The notes under the pieces are model-generated. The model worked only from the letters and a program-made list of their open reading frames with translations. It had not been told where the DNA came from and made no database searches. Shown here one piece after another: positions 16,539 through 25,200 of a stretch of 25,536 bases of DNA; position 1 is the stretch's first letter, and the number at the start of each line of letters is the position of its first letter. The position numbers were made by a program, and so were the translations under genes. The stretch covers positions 1-25,536 of the forward strand of contig JABLUY010000370.1 of NCBI GenBank assembly GCA_013306675.1, written 5' to 3'. The DNA comes from Thraustochytrium sp. TN22 (taxonomy: Eukaryota; Sar; Bigyra; Thraustochytrida; Thraustochytriidae).

Positions 16539-17582
16539 ATGCTGGCGGCCGTGGTGACCGCGTACGGCGCGAGCGCGAACGTGGTGGAGGTGCGCGAGGA
16601 CGCGGCGCGGCCGGCGCTGGAGCAGGGCAAGATGCTGGTGCGCGTGCTGGCGGCCTCGCTGAACGCGGGCGACGCCATCGCGTACTCGGGGCGCGCGCGC
16701 ATGATCTTGGGCAAGCAGAAGTTCCCGTACGTGCTGGGCGGCGACATCTGCGGCGTGGTGGAGGAGGTGGACGCGGCCGCTGAGGGCGGCTTCGAGGTGG
16801 GCGATGTGGTGATCGCGGATGTGGGCTTTGAATCGCTGGCTGCCGGCGCGGCCGAGGTCGCGCTCGTGGACCCGGCGCGCGCCGCGCGCAAGCCGGAGCG
16901 GCTCTCGGCCGTGGAGGCGGCGGCGCTGCCGACGGCCGGCATGACGGCGGTGGAGGCGGTGCGCAGGGCGGAGCTGGCCGGCGGCGAGCGCGTGCTGGTG
17001 CTGGGCGGCTCGGGCGGTGTGGGCAGCATCGTGACGCAGCTGGTCAAGAGCGCCGGCGCGTCCTTTGTGGCCGCCACCTCGCGCAACGCGAACCTGGTCA
17101 CCTCGCTGGGCGCTGACCAGGTCATCGACTACACGCAGACGCGCTGGTGGGACGCGGTGCGCGAGGTCGACGTGGTCATCGACTGCATCGGCGACGCCGA
17201 CGCCATGGTCAAGAGTACCAAGGTGCTGCGCCGCGAGAACCCGCGTCTGGTTACCGTCAACCCGGTGGGCCTGGACGTGAGTGCGCGCAACGCGTACGAC
17301 GCGCTCTGCATTGGCACTTCGCTCGTGGGCCGCATGGTGCGCCAGAAGCTCACAATGCGGGCGCCCAAGACTTCGGTGGTGGGCATCAACCCCTCGCGCG
17401 AGTCGCTCGAGGCCGTTGTCGCGGCTGTGGACGAGGGCCGCTTCACGCCACTGCTCGACGCCAAGTCGCCCTTTCCTCTCACGCAGGCCGGCGTCCGCGC
17501 CGCCTGCCACCAGCTCGAGACGTACCAGGCCAAGGGGAAGCTCGTCATCCAGGTTGCGCCGGAGCAGAAGCGGGAGGACTAA
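16539..17582 (+). CDS. MDR-family NADPH:quinone oxidoreductase-like protein, copy 3
   Basis: The product has 347 residues, starting MLAAVVTAYGASANVV, with an A at -3 of the ATG. Domains are GroES-like then Rossmann, with LNAGDAIAYSGRARM, FPYVLGGDICGVVEEV (62-77), AAALPTAGMTAVEAV (127-141), LGGSGGVGS (155-163), FVAATSRNANLVTSLGADQV and WWDAVREVDVVIDCIGDAD. The last block is nearly shared with copy 2. It lacks the catalytic zinc cysteines. The short acidic/basic tail EQKRED replaces the long tail of copy 2. Tandem order with copy 2 and strong similarity point to duplication. The enzyme class is firm; substrate and compartment are unknown. It ends 105 bp from the convergent queuosine-salvage-like gene. 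Confidence 0.92.
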   Translation: MLAAVVTAYGASANVVEVREDAARPALEQGKMLVRVLAASLNAGDAIAYSGRARMILGKQKFPYVLGGDICGVVEEVDAAAEGGFEVGDVVIADVGFESLAAGAAEVALVDPARAARKPERLSAVEAAALPTAGMTAVEAVRRAELAGGERVLVLGGSGGVGSIVTQLVKSAGASFVAATSRNANLVTSLGADQVIDYTQTRWWDAVREVDVVIDCIGDADAMVKSTKVLRRENPRLVTVNPVGLDVSARNAYDALCIGTSLVGRMVRQKLTMRAPKTSVVGINPSRESLEAVVAAVDEGRFTPLLDAKSPFPLTQAGVRAACHQLETYQAKGKLVIQVAPEQKRED

Positions 17583-17624
17583 GCAGAGAGATAGGCTTGC
17601 TTGCTCGCTCATGTACCAACTCAA

Positions 17625-17641
17625 ACACACACACACACACC
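17625..17641 (+). repeat. (AC)n microsatellite in a convergent intergenic gap
   Basis: About eight AC units lie within the 105-bp gap between two convergent stop codons. They are followed by a T-rich stretch (TTTTCGTTTATTTTTCTGTT) that may serve 3'-end formation on the plus strand. Confidence 0.9.
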
Positions 17642-17687
17642 ATGATGATCTTTTCGTTTATTTTTCTGTTCTTCTCCGGGGTTTTTA

Positions 17688-18740
17688 TCAGTAGTGCATT
17701 GTGCCACGCACGACGAGCAGCGGCGCGCTGGTCGCCTCGCCCTTGGTCTCCTCGTCCGTGTTGGGCGCCGTGGTCCCGTCCACGGTCTCGCGCACGAAGG
17801 CGTCCAGCTCACGGCCCGAAAGGTGCTCCGCCTCGGCGCATGCAAGGATGGCCTCGGCGTGTGCCCAAGCGCCCGCGCGGAGGCGCTGCTCGCGGGCCGC
17901 GTCAAGCGGATCGCTCACGTCCAGCACGATAGGGCCCACGTCCACCGCCAGGTCGTCGCCAAACGAAAGACCCAGCTTGACCATGCCGGCGATCAGGCCC
18001 GCGTCCACCTTGACCGGCAGACGCGCGTTCTTGAGCAGGTAGCGAAACGGCTCGCCCGCCTCGCCCGGGCCAAGCTCGCCGTCGAAGCGGTCCACCAGGC
18101 GCTCCAGGAAGCGCACCGCCTTGCGCGCCGGCAGCACAGCAGCGCCCGAGGGGCTAGCCTCGGCCGGGATGCGGTCGTCAAAGGCCGGGAAGGTGGTCGC
18201 CAGCAGGTCCGCAAAGGCCGCCACGTCCAGGTCCGGGCCCAGCTCGCGGCAGCGGCCCACGACAAAGTCGCCTAGCGAGGCGGCGCCTGCGTCCACGAGA
18301 CGGCCGCCGGTCTGCGTCAGCGCGCGCACCATGAGGTCCACGAGCGGCTTGAGCGGGCCGTCCACGCTCGTGCGGATGGCGCCGCCCAGCGCCTCCTCCT
18401 CCACCTGGCTCGGGATGCCAAAGTGCTGCTCCAGCTGGAACGCGTTCACCGACCGCAGCCCGTCCGCGTCCAGCTTCACGCCCGAGATGTGCATGTGCAT
18501 CACGCCAAAGAGCGCGATCTCCTCAAACGGCCGCGCGCCCTCCCCCTGCTGCTGCATGCCCGCCGCCAGCTCCTCCGCGTAGCCGCGCCCAAAGTCCACC
18601 AGGGACAGAACGCCCAAGAAGCTCACCTCCTCCTCCACGCTCTCGAACTGCAGCGGCAGCTGCGACCCGCGCGTCACCAGCTCCGGGCTCTCGCGCGCCC
18701 GAGCGCCCGCCGCCGCGGCCACTGTCGCGGCATCGCTCAT
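17688..18740 (-). CDS. Queuosine-salvage (DUF2419/QNG1)-like protein
   Basis: The product has 350 residues from the ATG at 18740 (MSDAATVAAA); the frame above is open but has no other ATG. I recognise, with moderate confidence, the queuosine 5'-phosphate N-glycosylase/hydrolase family, which frees queuine for tRNA modification. Supporting blocks are FLGVLSLVDFGRGYAEEL (41-58), GGRLVDAGAASLGDFVVGRC (145-164), LLATTFPAFDD (179-189), RKAVRFLERLVDRF (206-219), and ARLPVKVDAGLIAGMVKLGL (239-258) where family members have a LPVFADN- or FADYRVPQ-like segment. That last segment differs from the canonical motif, so activity is uncertain. The C-terminal 30 residues are Thr/Glu-rich before LLVVRGTMHY. 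It shares the strand with the helicase to the right. An uncharacterised relative of the family is the alternative. Confidence 0.55.
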   Translation of the reverse strand: MSDAATVAAAAGARARESPELVTRGSQLPLQFESVEEEVSFLGVLSLVDFGRGYAEELAAGMQQQGEGARPFEEIALFGVMHMHISGVKLDADGLRSVNAFQLEQHFGIPSQVEEEALGGAIRTSVDGPLKPLVDLMVRALTQTGGRLVDAGAASLGDFVVGRCRELGPDLDVAAFADLLATTFPAFDDRIPAEASPSGAAVLPARKAVRFLERLVDRFDGELGPGEAGEPFRYLLKNARLPVKVDAGLIAGMVKLGLSFGDDLAVDVGPIVLDVSDPLDAAREQRLRAGAWAHAEAILACAEAEHLSGRELDAFVRETVDGTTAPNTDEETKGEATSAPLLVVRGTMHY

Positions 18741-19166
18741 CTCGCGCGCCAGCCGCGTCCGTTCCCACCCGGGCGACCTGCACGAGCTGCTGCCGCCGCT
18801 GCCCTGGACCGTCCGAAGCCCGCGCTCGCCGCCCGCGCCGCCGCTGCCGCGCTGCGACCTCGAGTTTTTTTGCGGTTTGCCAGTGCTGCTCTTCAACTTT
18901 GGCCGCGTCGCGCCGACGTTCTTCGCAAGAACACCGTCACGAACGAGGACTGCGCTGCAAGGAGGCGGCGACCACTGCAGAGCACGACCAGAGCAACTCG
19001 AAGCTGAGGCTAGCTAGCCAAAATCAGCGGCAAGCAAACGCGGGGGTCACAGGCTGGTCTGCTGGCCGGCTGACTGGCTGGCTGGCTGCCAAGTGCCAAG
19101 AATGATCCAGGCTTCAAAGAATGGGGTCGAAGGCCATCGCTTTTCTCACGACACACCAGGCAGAAA
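18741..19166. promoter_or_regulatory. Upstream region of the queuosine-salvage-like gene
   Basis: The stretch between two minus-strand genes should hold the promoter of the gene starting at 18740 and the 3' end of the helicase transcript. Seen are a TTTTTTT run near 18865, GCTAGCTAGCC at about 19010 and a short CTGG tandem run (about 19072-19088). No gene is visible. Confidence 0.5.
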
Positions 19167-21251
19167 TCATTCTGCTCTCTTCAGGAGTGGTTCTCGGAGA
19201 TGGAGGCTCTCCAGCGCGGTTTGGATCTCCGGGAGTCCGACCTCGATCGCAGCGTCGACCTCGACCGAAGACTTTGACGGCGCCGGCGGGGCAGGCGGTG
19301 GTACAGCAGGTTGATGGAGGGGCTCGCAGCCCGTTCGGACGTACGCCAGCACGGGCGACTTCGGGTGCGCAGCGCGAACTTCGGCAGCCCAGGTACGAAC
19401 AAAAGTCACGTAGAATGCCTCCAGGTCCAGCTGCTCCTGGGAGAGCGCCTGCGAGGGCCCGCCAGTTGCGGCCCTGAGACTTTTGTGTGTCTTGTATGCG
19501 CGGTGGTACGTGTCGAGAAGCTCGCGCATGCGTGGGGGAATAAACAGGCAACGTCTAGCCCGCGTGACCGCCACATACCACAAGTTGAGCCCGTCGCTCC
19601 ACGACGGAATGGTCAGTTTGACGGCAGACCTGCCTGCATGTGCAGGGTCCCGCTCGAAGCCGGCAAGCTCAATGAGGTCATCGCAGACTTCGACATTGTC
19701 CCACTCCTGGCCCTTCGCAGCGTGCACGGTGCTGAGGAGCACGTCAGCCTCGCTAGCGTCGACCTCGGAGTCAAGGACGTAGTGACGGAACTTTTCCACC
19801 ACACTCAGCGTCCCCCTTTTGTAGCGGTTGACAATGGACACCGCGAGGCTGTACTTGGCCAGCTTGCGCAGGCGAACTTCGTCGACGAAGATCCTCCAGC
19901 TCACCGCTTGATTCGTGAATTCGGGAAAGGTGACAGAAGTCACGCGTCCCAAGAAGAGCTGGAAGGCCTCTTGGAGAACCTTCAGTGCCGTGTTCCAGCG
20001 GTTCCTCCCCGAGCCTTCGCCTTCGCCGTGAATCGCGAAGCGGAGCTGCGGGACGCTGCCATCGCTCATACTGCTGATCATCTCCAGCGCTCTGGAGAGC
20101 AGCATCATGTTCGTGTGGGCAATGATGGTCACTGGCTGACCAGCGCCAAGCGGCGCTTGGCTCGTGATGTGCACCTTGCCCGCGTGCGGGGCGCCACCAT
20201 GAACGCGGTAAGGCTGCCAACCTTCCGGCGAAACCTTCTCCTTAAGGAAGAGGATCGTGTTGGCAACCGATGCGATGTCTTGCCCAAAGCGAAAGCTCGT
20301 TGTCAGCTTGCAGTCGATGCAGTCGGCGAGCTCGAGCAAATTCGCGGCTTTGGCGCCACGGAACCCATAGATGGTCTGCACGGCATCCCCCACATAAACG
20401 GTGAACTTGCCGCGACGGGTATTTAGCCGCACCCACGCAATCTGGCTCGCGCTGCAGTCCTGTGACTCGTCGACGAGCACGGCTGAGCCGGGGATGGCCA
20501 CGCCGCGGAGCTGAGCCTCTTTCATGATGACGTCGAAGGTGGTGAAGCCTGCCGGCGAGACACCCTTGGCGTTGGGCCGCAGCAAGCAGTACATCTTGCG
20601 CGCATTTCGGGTATACAAGTCGCCAAATCTCGTGTCCAGGTAGCTTGCCGTCTTGTGGTGCCGTTTGGCAGGGTAGTAGGTCTTATTAAACTTGCGGTGG
20701 TCGAATCCTTCCTGCTCTGTGTCCGCACTTGCAGTGAACTGGCTCAGCGTCTTGCGAATGTGAAACACCATTTTCACTGTCTCCAGCTGCCGTAGCGCAG
20801 GCTTGCTCGCAGGAATACGGCGCAGCCGGTACTGGATGTCGTCCTTGCATTGAATGCGGATGAGTTTCTCCACGTCGCTGTCATCGCCGACCCGGAAACT
20901 GGCGTCCAGGCCCAGGCTCGCGCTGGCTTGCGCGTGTAGCGTTCGGCACCTCACGCCCTCTGGCAGCCTATTCTGGGCGTCTGCGGCTGCCGACCGGTTG
21001 AAGGTTAGGTACGTGACCTGCGTATGCCCCAGCTCCTTGAGGCGCGCTGCGAGCACCTCCAGGGTCGTGGTCTTGCCGGTCCCCGCCGCCGCCGTCACGC
21101 GGACCACCACGCCGTCGGTCGGGACGTCCCTGGGCGCGCGCGCCAGCGCCACCACGCCCGCCTGCTCCTCTGTCAACGCCCTCGTCGGGAGGCGCGAGGC
21201 GCTCATCATCCGATCCTTTATGAGCACCGAGTACTGCCTTTGCTCGCTCAT
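19167..21251 (-). CDS. UvrD/Rep-type SF1 DNA helicase, FBH1-like
   Basis: The product has 694 residues from ATG 21251 (MSEQRQYSVLIKD). A 3'-5' ATP-driven helicase is indicated by ordered SF1A motifs: Q motif LTEEQAGVV (26-34), Walker A AAAGTGKTT (54-62), Ia YLTFNRSAA (81-89), Walker B VLVDESQD (258-265), III VYVGDAVQTIYGFRGAK (285-301), IV LTTSFRFGQDIASVAN (316-331), V STVHAAKGQEWDNVEV (507-522) and VI NLWYVAVTRARR (556-567). The SFRFGQDIASVA and VHAAKG-EWDNVEVCDDL blocks are closest to FBH1, an anti-recombinase that removes Rad51. No F-box is seen at the N-terminus, and the protein is shorter than human FBH1. Its C-terminus is Pro-rich then acidic. Base composition is clearly lower in GC than the neighbours. 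The helicase call is certain, FBH1 orthology likely but not proven. Confidence 0.92.
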   Translation of the reverse strand: MSEQRQYSVLIKDRMMSASRLPTRALTEEQAGVVALARAPRDVPTDGVVVRVTAAAGTGKTTTLEVLAARLKELGHTQVTYLTFNRSAAADAQNRLPEGVRCRTLHAQASASLGLDASFRVGDDSDVEKLIRIQCKDDIQYRLRRIPASKPALRQLETVKMVFHIRKTLSQFTASADTEQEGFDHRKFNKTYYPAKRHHKTASYLDTRFGDLYTRNARKMYCLLRPNAKGVSPAGFTTFDVIMKEAQLRGVAIPGSAVLVDESQDCSASQIAWVRLNTRRGKFTVYVGDAVQTIYGFRGAKAANLLELADCIDCKLTTSFRFGQDIASVANTILFLKEKVSPEGWQPYRVHGGAPHAGKVHITSQAPLGAGQPVTIIAHTNMMLLSRALEMISSMSDGSVPQLRFAIHGEGEGSGRNRWNTALKVLQEAFQLFLGRVTSVTFPEFTNQAVSWRIFVDEVRLRKLAKYSLAVSIVNRYKRGTLSVVEKFRHYVLDSEVDASEADVLLSTVHAAKGQEWDNVEVCDDLIELAGFERDPAHAGRSAVKLTIPSWSDGLNLWYVAVTRARRCLFIPPRMRELLDTYHRAYKTHKSLRAATGGPSQALSQEQLDLEAFYVTFVRTWAAEVRAAHPKSPVLAYVRTGCEPLHQPAVPPPAPPAPSKSSVEVDAAIEVGLPEIQTALESLHLREPLLKRAE

Positions 21252-21873
21252 TTCAGTCTTCACATGGCATCAAGGCGGCGGTCGGTCACTCGTGATCAGA
21301 ACCTTCCCGCCGCGGCCAGTCCACTGGCAGGAGGTAACTCGGCACCGGTGACGGCAATCGCGCATGGTGCCAATCTACCAGCCCGGCGCATGAAGTACAT
21401 GCATCGAGACTCGGCAACCACTGGCCACCTTTCACGAGTCGCTTGACCTTGAGCTCGACGCGTGGAAGCCAGTTCTCCGTCACGTCCTGGCAATCTTTTC
21501 AGGAAAAATCCTCCTCGCGTCGCATCTCTCAGCTTTGCGTGCCTGGGCGAAAGCGCTCCGTCTCGTGTCCGAGATGCTCTCGGCATCCGCGACGTGGGCC
21601 GTTGTCCGCGGTCTCGGCCGTCGTCCTCGGTCTTGGCCGTCGTCCGCGATCCCAGCCGCCGCCCTCGACGTCGGTCATCTTGAAGACCGTCGCTTGGCCT
21701 CCATCATCTTGGCCTCCATCATCTCCACGTCCTCACTGTCATCAGGCTGTCATCAGGCTGCTCGTCCTCCACGTTCAGGTTCATGCCTGACTGACTGTGA
21801 CTCAGAGATCAGACCTGGGACGCGAGTTGGCGGCGCGACTCCGCTCGCTCGCGCAGCCAGCGGTCGCGGCGGC
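21252..21873. promoter_or_regulatory. Divergent promoter region, helicase / SEL1L gene
   Basis: This 622-bp stretch lies between two head-to-head genes. The side next to the SEL1L gene is open in its frame from 21535 but lacks a credible signal peptide there, so I treat it as leader. It contains three adjacent small tandem duplications with periods of 19, 15 and 11 bp (21597-21758). No other gene is seen. Confidence 0.55.
21597..21758 (+). repeat. Three adjacent short tandem duplications (19, 15 and 11 bp)
   Basis: A 19-bp unit of the form GGCCGTCGTCCNCGGTCT starts at 21597, 21616 and 21635 (imperfect). CTTGGCCTCCATCAT occurs at 21693-21707 and 21708-21722. TGTCATCAGGC occurs at 21737-21747 and 21748-21758. 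The periods are unrelated, so these are independent local duplications. Confidence 0.85.
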
Positions 21874-24800
21874 ATGCGGGCGGCAACAGGGGCGGCGGCG
21901 GCCCTGCTGGCTGCGCTGCTGGCGTCGGTGGCGGCGGAGCGGTCGGCGCGGCGGCACGATGGCGCCCTCAAGGGGACCATCAACGTGACGGTGATGGGCG
22001 CCAACGGCGAGGCCGCCGACGTAAGCGCGCACGGCTGCTGCACGTGGGACGAGCTGGAGGTCGCGGTGCGCGTGGCCGTGCCGCGTGTGGCTGGTACGTA
22101 TGCTGCGTGGGGCGTGGCGGTTGTGGACGAGGACTCGGGCGAGATGCTACAGCGACTGGAGCTCAGCCCCAACGCCGACGCACACGGCAACAAGGCGAGC
22201 AGCGGCGGCGGCGGCGGCAGCAGCAGCAGCAGCAGCAAGAATAACAATGACAACAGGGCCGAGCCTTGGGTCACCTGGGAGACGCAACAGGAGCGCCTTG
22301 AGGAGGCGCTGCAGGTATTTGATGGGCTGCGGCCCGCCGTGGGCTGCGAGGTGGCCGACGTCTGGGAGGAGCCGCTCGAGGCAAGCTGTGGCTATGGCGC
22401 GCACTGGCCACAGCTGGTCGAGGCGCGCCAGGAGGGCGAGAACAAGTACGTGTTCATGTTCAACCGCAACACGGACCAGCCCGCCGTGGCGACGCACGAG
22501 GACGTGCTGCACGTGCTCTCCTTCTCGCAGCCACCAGGGGCGCGACTGCGCGGCGAGTGGGCCACCCCGCGTGAGCTGCACGTGCACGTGGTCGAGGCCA
22601 CTACCAAAGGCCCAAGCACTTCGCCAACGGAGGACGGTTCGGAGGCGGCACCATCCACCGCCACCTTCTCGGTTCAGGTGCGCAAGCATCCTCGCGCGGA
22701 CGGCGGCGCAGAGCTACGCGCGCTGAGGCGCGGCGTGCCCGGCGAGGCAGCCATCCTCGAAGCCCGCCACCGTCTGCGTCTGGGCTTCGAGGCGCGTGTA
22801 CGCTTCCTTGTGCATACCGCGGACCCGGCCACGGCGGCGCTGCGATCGGCGGTGATTGAGATCGCCGACTGCGAACGGGCGCAGGCGGCGACCGAGCCGC
22901 CTCGGACCACACTCCCAGTGCGGCCGCGGCCCCTCTCTGCGCCCGAGAGGGAGCCCGTACTGCGCATGGACGAGACGCTCGTGCTGCGCGAGTCGACGCT
23001 TCTCTTACCGCGGCTGAGCGGCGCCCTCGCGCTGCCGCACCGGAGTGCCCCCTTCGAGCAAGAAGCCTGGACGCTCATGGTCTGGCTTGCTGTGGACCCG
23101 CGACAGCCCCATGAGGGCCTGCGCGCCGTGCTGTACCACGGGGAGGGCCGCGGCCACGAGGATGGCCCGCGCACGCCCTCGCTCTGGCTCATGCCTGGCA
23201 CGGGCCAGCTGGCGCTGCGCGTGAGCACGGTGGACCACGCGGACTACGGCGTCGACACACCCGAGGCCTTTCCGCGCGGCCGCTGGACGCACGTGGCCAT
23301 GGTGGTGCGCAACGAGACCACGACGTCGGGCCGCTTTCGCGTGGACGTCTATCTGGACGGGCAGCGCGCCCTGCAGCTGGACGAGCCAGCTGCCTCGGTG
23401 CTTGCGTGCCCGGGCGAGCTGCACTTTGCGCATGATGCATGGGGTTCCGGCTTGTGGGGCTACGCGCGGCACCTTGAGGTGCTGCGCCGCGCCGTGCCGG
23501 CGAGCGAGGTGCTCGACGCGATGGAGAGGACCCAAGCGGGCCTGAACGAGGCAGTCTCACTTGCGTGGGAGGCGGAGCAGGCATGGGCGCCCGCGTCGGA
23601 GGCGGCGGGCAGCGCCGACCAGTGCAAGCGCGACGACATCGACGACGTGTGTGCGGACGCGCACTCGCTCGTGGCCGTGACGACCGACTTGGACGGCACG
23701 GACCCGGGGCCACTGCTGGAGCTGGCGACGCAGGAGCTCCCGCATATGGACTTGGACGCTCTGAAGCGCGCGGCGCGCGCCGGGAGCGCCGAGGCAAGCT
23801 TTCTGCAGGCCGCGTGGGGGTGGGCGTCGCGGTTCGTGAACGCGTCGCAGACGAAGAGCTCGCTGTTGGCCGGCATGGAGCGGGCCGCGCTTGATGGCTC
23901 GATTGAGGCCAAGCTGGTGCTGGCCGAGACGTGGCGGCGGCGCGGGCACTGCCGCACTGCTCTTGCGTACTACAGCGACGTGGCGACGCGGTCGCTGACG
24001 GAGCACACGACGCGCGGGCAGCAGCCGCTGGTGGAGACGCAGGTGCTGCACGAATTCGTGCGCGACGAGGGCGAAAAGGGCGAAGACGACCTCAACATCC
24101 AGTACTACCTAGGCCAGGCGGAGCTGGGCGACGCGGATGCCATGGTGGCAGTGGGCAACTGGTACTACTGGGGCTCGCGCGGGCTGGCGCGCGACCACGC
24201 ACGCGCGTACCGGTACTTTGAGCGCGCCGCGAATGCCGGGCAGCCGGACGGCATGACGGCGTGCGGCAATATGCTGCTCAAGGGCGAGGGCATGGAGGCG
24301 AAGAACGTCTCGGCCGCCATTGCGCGGTATCGGCGCGCGGCGGACCACCAGCAGCTAGCGGCGCTGAACGGCCTGGGATACATTTACTTCTTTGGGCATG
24401 GCGACGAGATCGCCAAGAACGCGAGCCGTGCGCTCGAATACTTTGAGCGCAACCTGCGCGACGGCGACTCGTTGTACAACGCGGCGCACATTTATCTGCA
24501 CGAACCTGGCCTGTTGAATCTGGGCAGGGCCGTGGCGTACTTGCGGCGTGCGGCGGACGACTTCCAGAGCGTGCCAGCGGCGCACGCGCTCGGCCAGCTG
24601 CGCGCCGTGGACCCGCACGGCTGCGCGGACGCCGTGCGGTACCTGCGGCAGGCCGCCCTGCGCGGGTCGTGGGGGCGGCGGCTGCGGCAGGGCTTTGACG
24701 CCTTTTTGCGAGGCGACTACGAGGCGAGCCTCTTCCACTATTTGCTGGGCGCGCTGCTGGGCTACTCGCGCGCGGCGGAGAACGCCATCTGGCTGCTGGG

Positions 24801-25200
24801 CCGGCCCTTGGCTCGGCTGGACCGCGTGCCGAGCGAGGCGCTCTTTTCGCGCGTGGACCGGCCGCTGCCGCCGCTGCAAGCGCTTCTGCTAGGCGAGCTG
24901 CGGCAGGTGCACGGCGACCTGGCGGGCGCGCGAGAGGCCTGGGTCGAGGCGGCGCTGCAGGGCGACTGGACGTATCAGGCCATCTACCGCGCACAGGCCA
25001 GCTACAATCTTGGCATGGAGGCCCTGCGCCTGCGGGAGTTCCAGCGCGCGCGCGCCTTTCTGGTCAAGGCGGAGTCCTTTGTGGAGTACGCCGGGGGCGA
25101 CGATCAGGGCAGTGGCGCGCTCTTTGCCCTGGCCTTGGCTCGCTGGCGCGTTTGGGCCGTCGAGCGACTCCCCGAGTTCCTCGCGCAAGGCTGGCAGTGA
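21874..25200 (+). CDS. SEL1L/HRD3-type ERAD protein with N-terminal LamG-like domain
   Basis: The product has 1108 residues. The ATG at 21874 gives a signal peptide (MRAATGAAAALLAALLASVA, cut near 21), so it enters the ER. An N-terminal beta-rich part (30-340) contains a Gly/Ser/Asn low-complexity loop (109-126). Residues about 366-545 look like a LamG/concanavalin-type domain (WTLMVWLAV, GRWTHVAMVV, VDVYLDG). From about 628 come Sel1 repeats: ETQVLHEF...YYLGQAELGDADAM, then YWGSRGLARDHARAYRYFERAA, LGYIYFFGHGDE and AVRYLRQAALRGSWGRRL...GDYEASLFHYL. These follow SEL1L in order. SEL1L/HRD3 receives misfolded glycoproteins and stabilises the HRD1 ligase. Unlike SEL1L it has no C-terminal membrane span, ending EFLAQGWQ. 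The identity is strong; the missing anchor and the added LamG are the oddities. Confidence 0.92.
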   Translation: MRAATGAAAALLAALLASVAAERSARRHDGALKGTINVTVMGANGEAADVSAHGCCTWDELEVAVRVAVPRVAGTYAAWGVAVVDEDSGEMLQRLELSPNADAHGNKASSGGGGGSSSSSSKNNNDNRAEPWVTWETQQERLEEALQVFDGLRPAVGCEVADVWEEPLEASCGYGAHWPQLVEARQEGENKYVFMFNRNTDQPAVATHEDVLHVLSFSQPPGARLRGEWATPRELHVHVVEATTKGPSTSPTEDGSEAAPSTATFSVQVRKHPRADGGAELRALRRGVPGEAAILEARHRLRLGFEARVRFLVHTADPATAALRSAVIEIADCERAQAATEPPRTTLPVRPRPLSAPEREPVLRMDETLVLRESTLLLPRLSGALALPHRSAPFEQEAWTLMVWLAVDPRQPHEGLRAVLYHGEGRGHEDGPRTPSLWLMPGTGQLALRVSTVDHADYGVDTPEAFPRGRWTHVAMVVRNETTTSGRFRVDVYLDGQRALQLDEPAASVLACPGELHFAHDAWGSGLWGYARHLEVLRRAVPASEVLDAMERTQAGLNEAVSLAWEAEQAWAPASEAAGSADQCKRDDIDDVCADAHSLVAVTTDLDGTDPGPLLELATQELPHMDLDALKRAARAGSAEASFLQAAWGWASRFVNASQTKSSLLAGMERAALDGSIEAKLVLAETWRRRGHCRTALAYYSDVATRSLTEHTTRGQQPLVETQVLHEFVRDEGEKGEDDLNIQYYLGQAELGDADAMVAVGNWYYWGSRGLARDHARAYRYFERAANAGQPDGMTACGNMLLKGEGMEAKNVSAAIARYRRAADHQQLAALNGLGYIYFFGHGDEIAKNASRALEYFERNLRDGDSLYNAAHIYLHEPGLLNLGRAVAYLRRAADDFQSVPAAHALGQLRAVDPHGCADAVRYLRQAALRGSWGRRLRQGFDAFLRGDYEASLFHYLLGALLGYSRAAENAIWLLGRPLARLDRVPSEALFSRVDRPLPPLQALLLGELRQVHGDLAGAREAWVEAALQGDWTYQAIYRAQASYNLGMEALRLREFQRARAFLVKAESFVEYAGGDDQGSGALFALALARWRVWAVERLPEFLAQGWQ
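22198..22245 (+). repeat. Coding trinucleotide tract (GGC/AGC/AAC) in the SEL1L gene
   Basis: Runs of GGC then AGC then AAT/AAC-type codons encode five Gly, six Ser and several Asn around residues 109-126. It forms a flexible loop between two beta-rich parts and is likely to vary in length between strains. Confidence 0.9.

Noticed and set aside
15386-16783. 465-codon frame across the MDR copy 3 upstream region
   Set aside because: It runs through microsatellites and hairpins and overlaps the MDR copy 3 start in another frame. The translation is low-complexity Arg/Ala.
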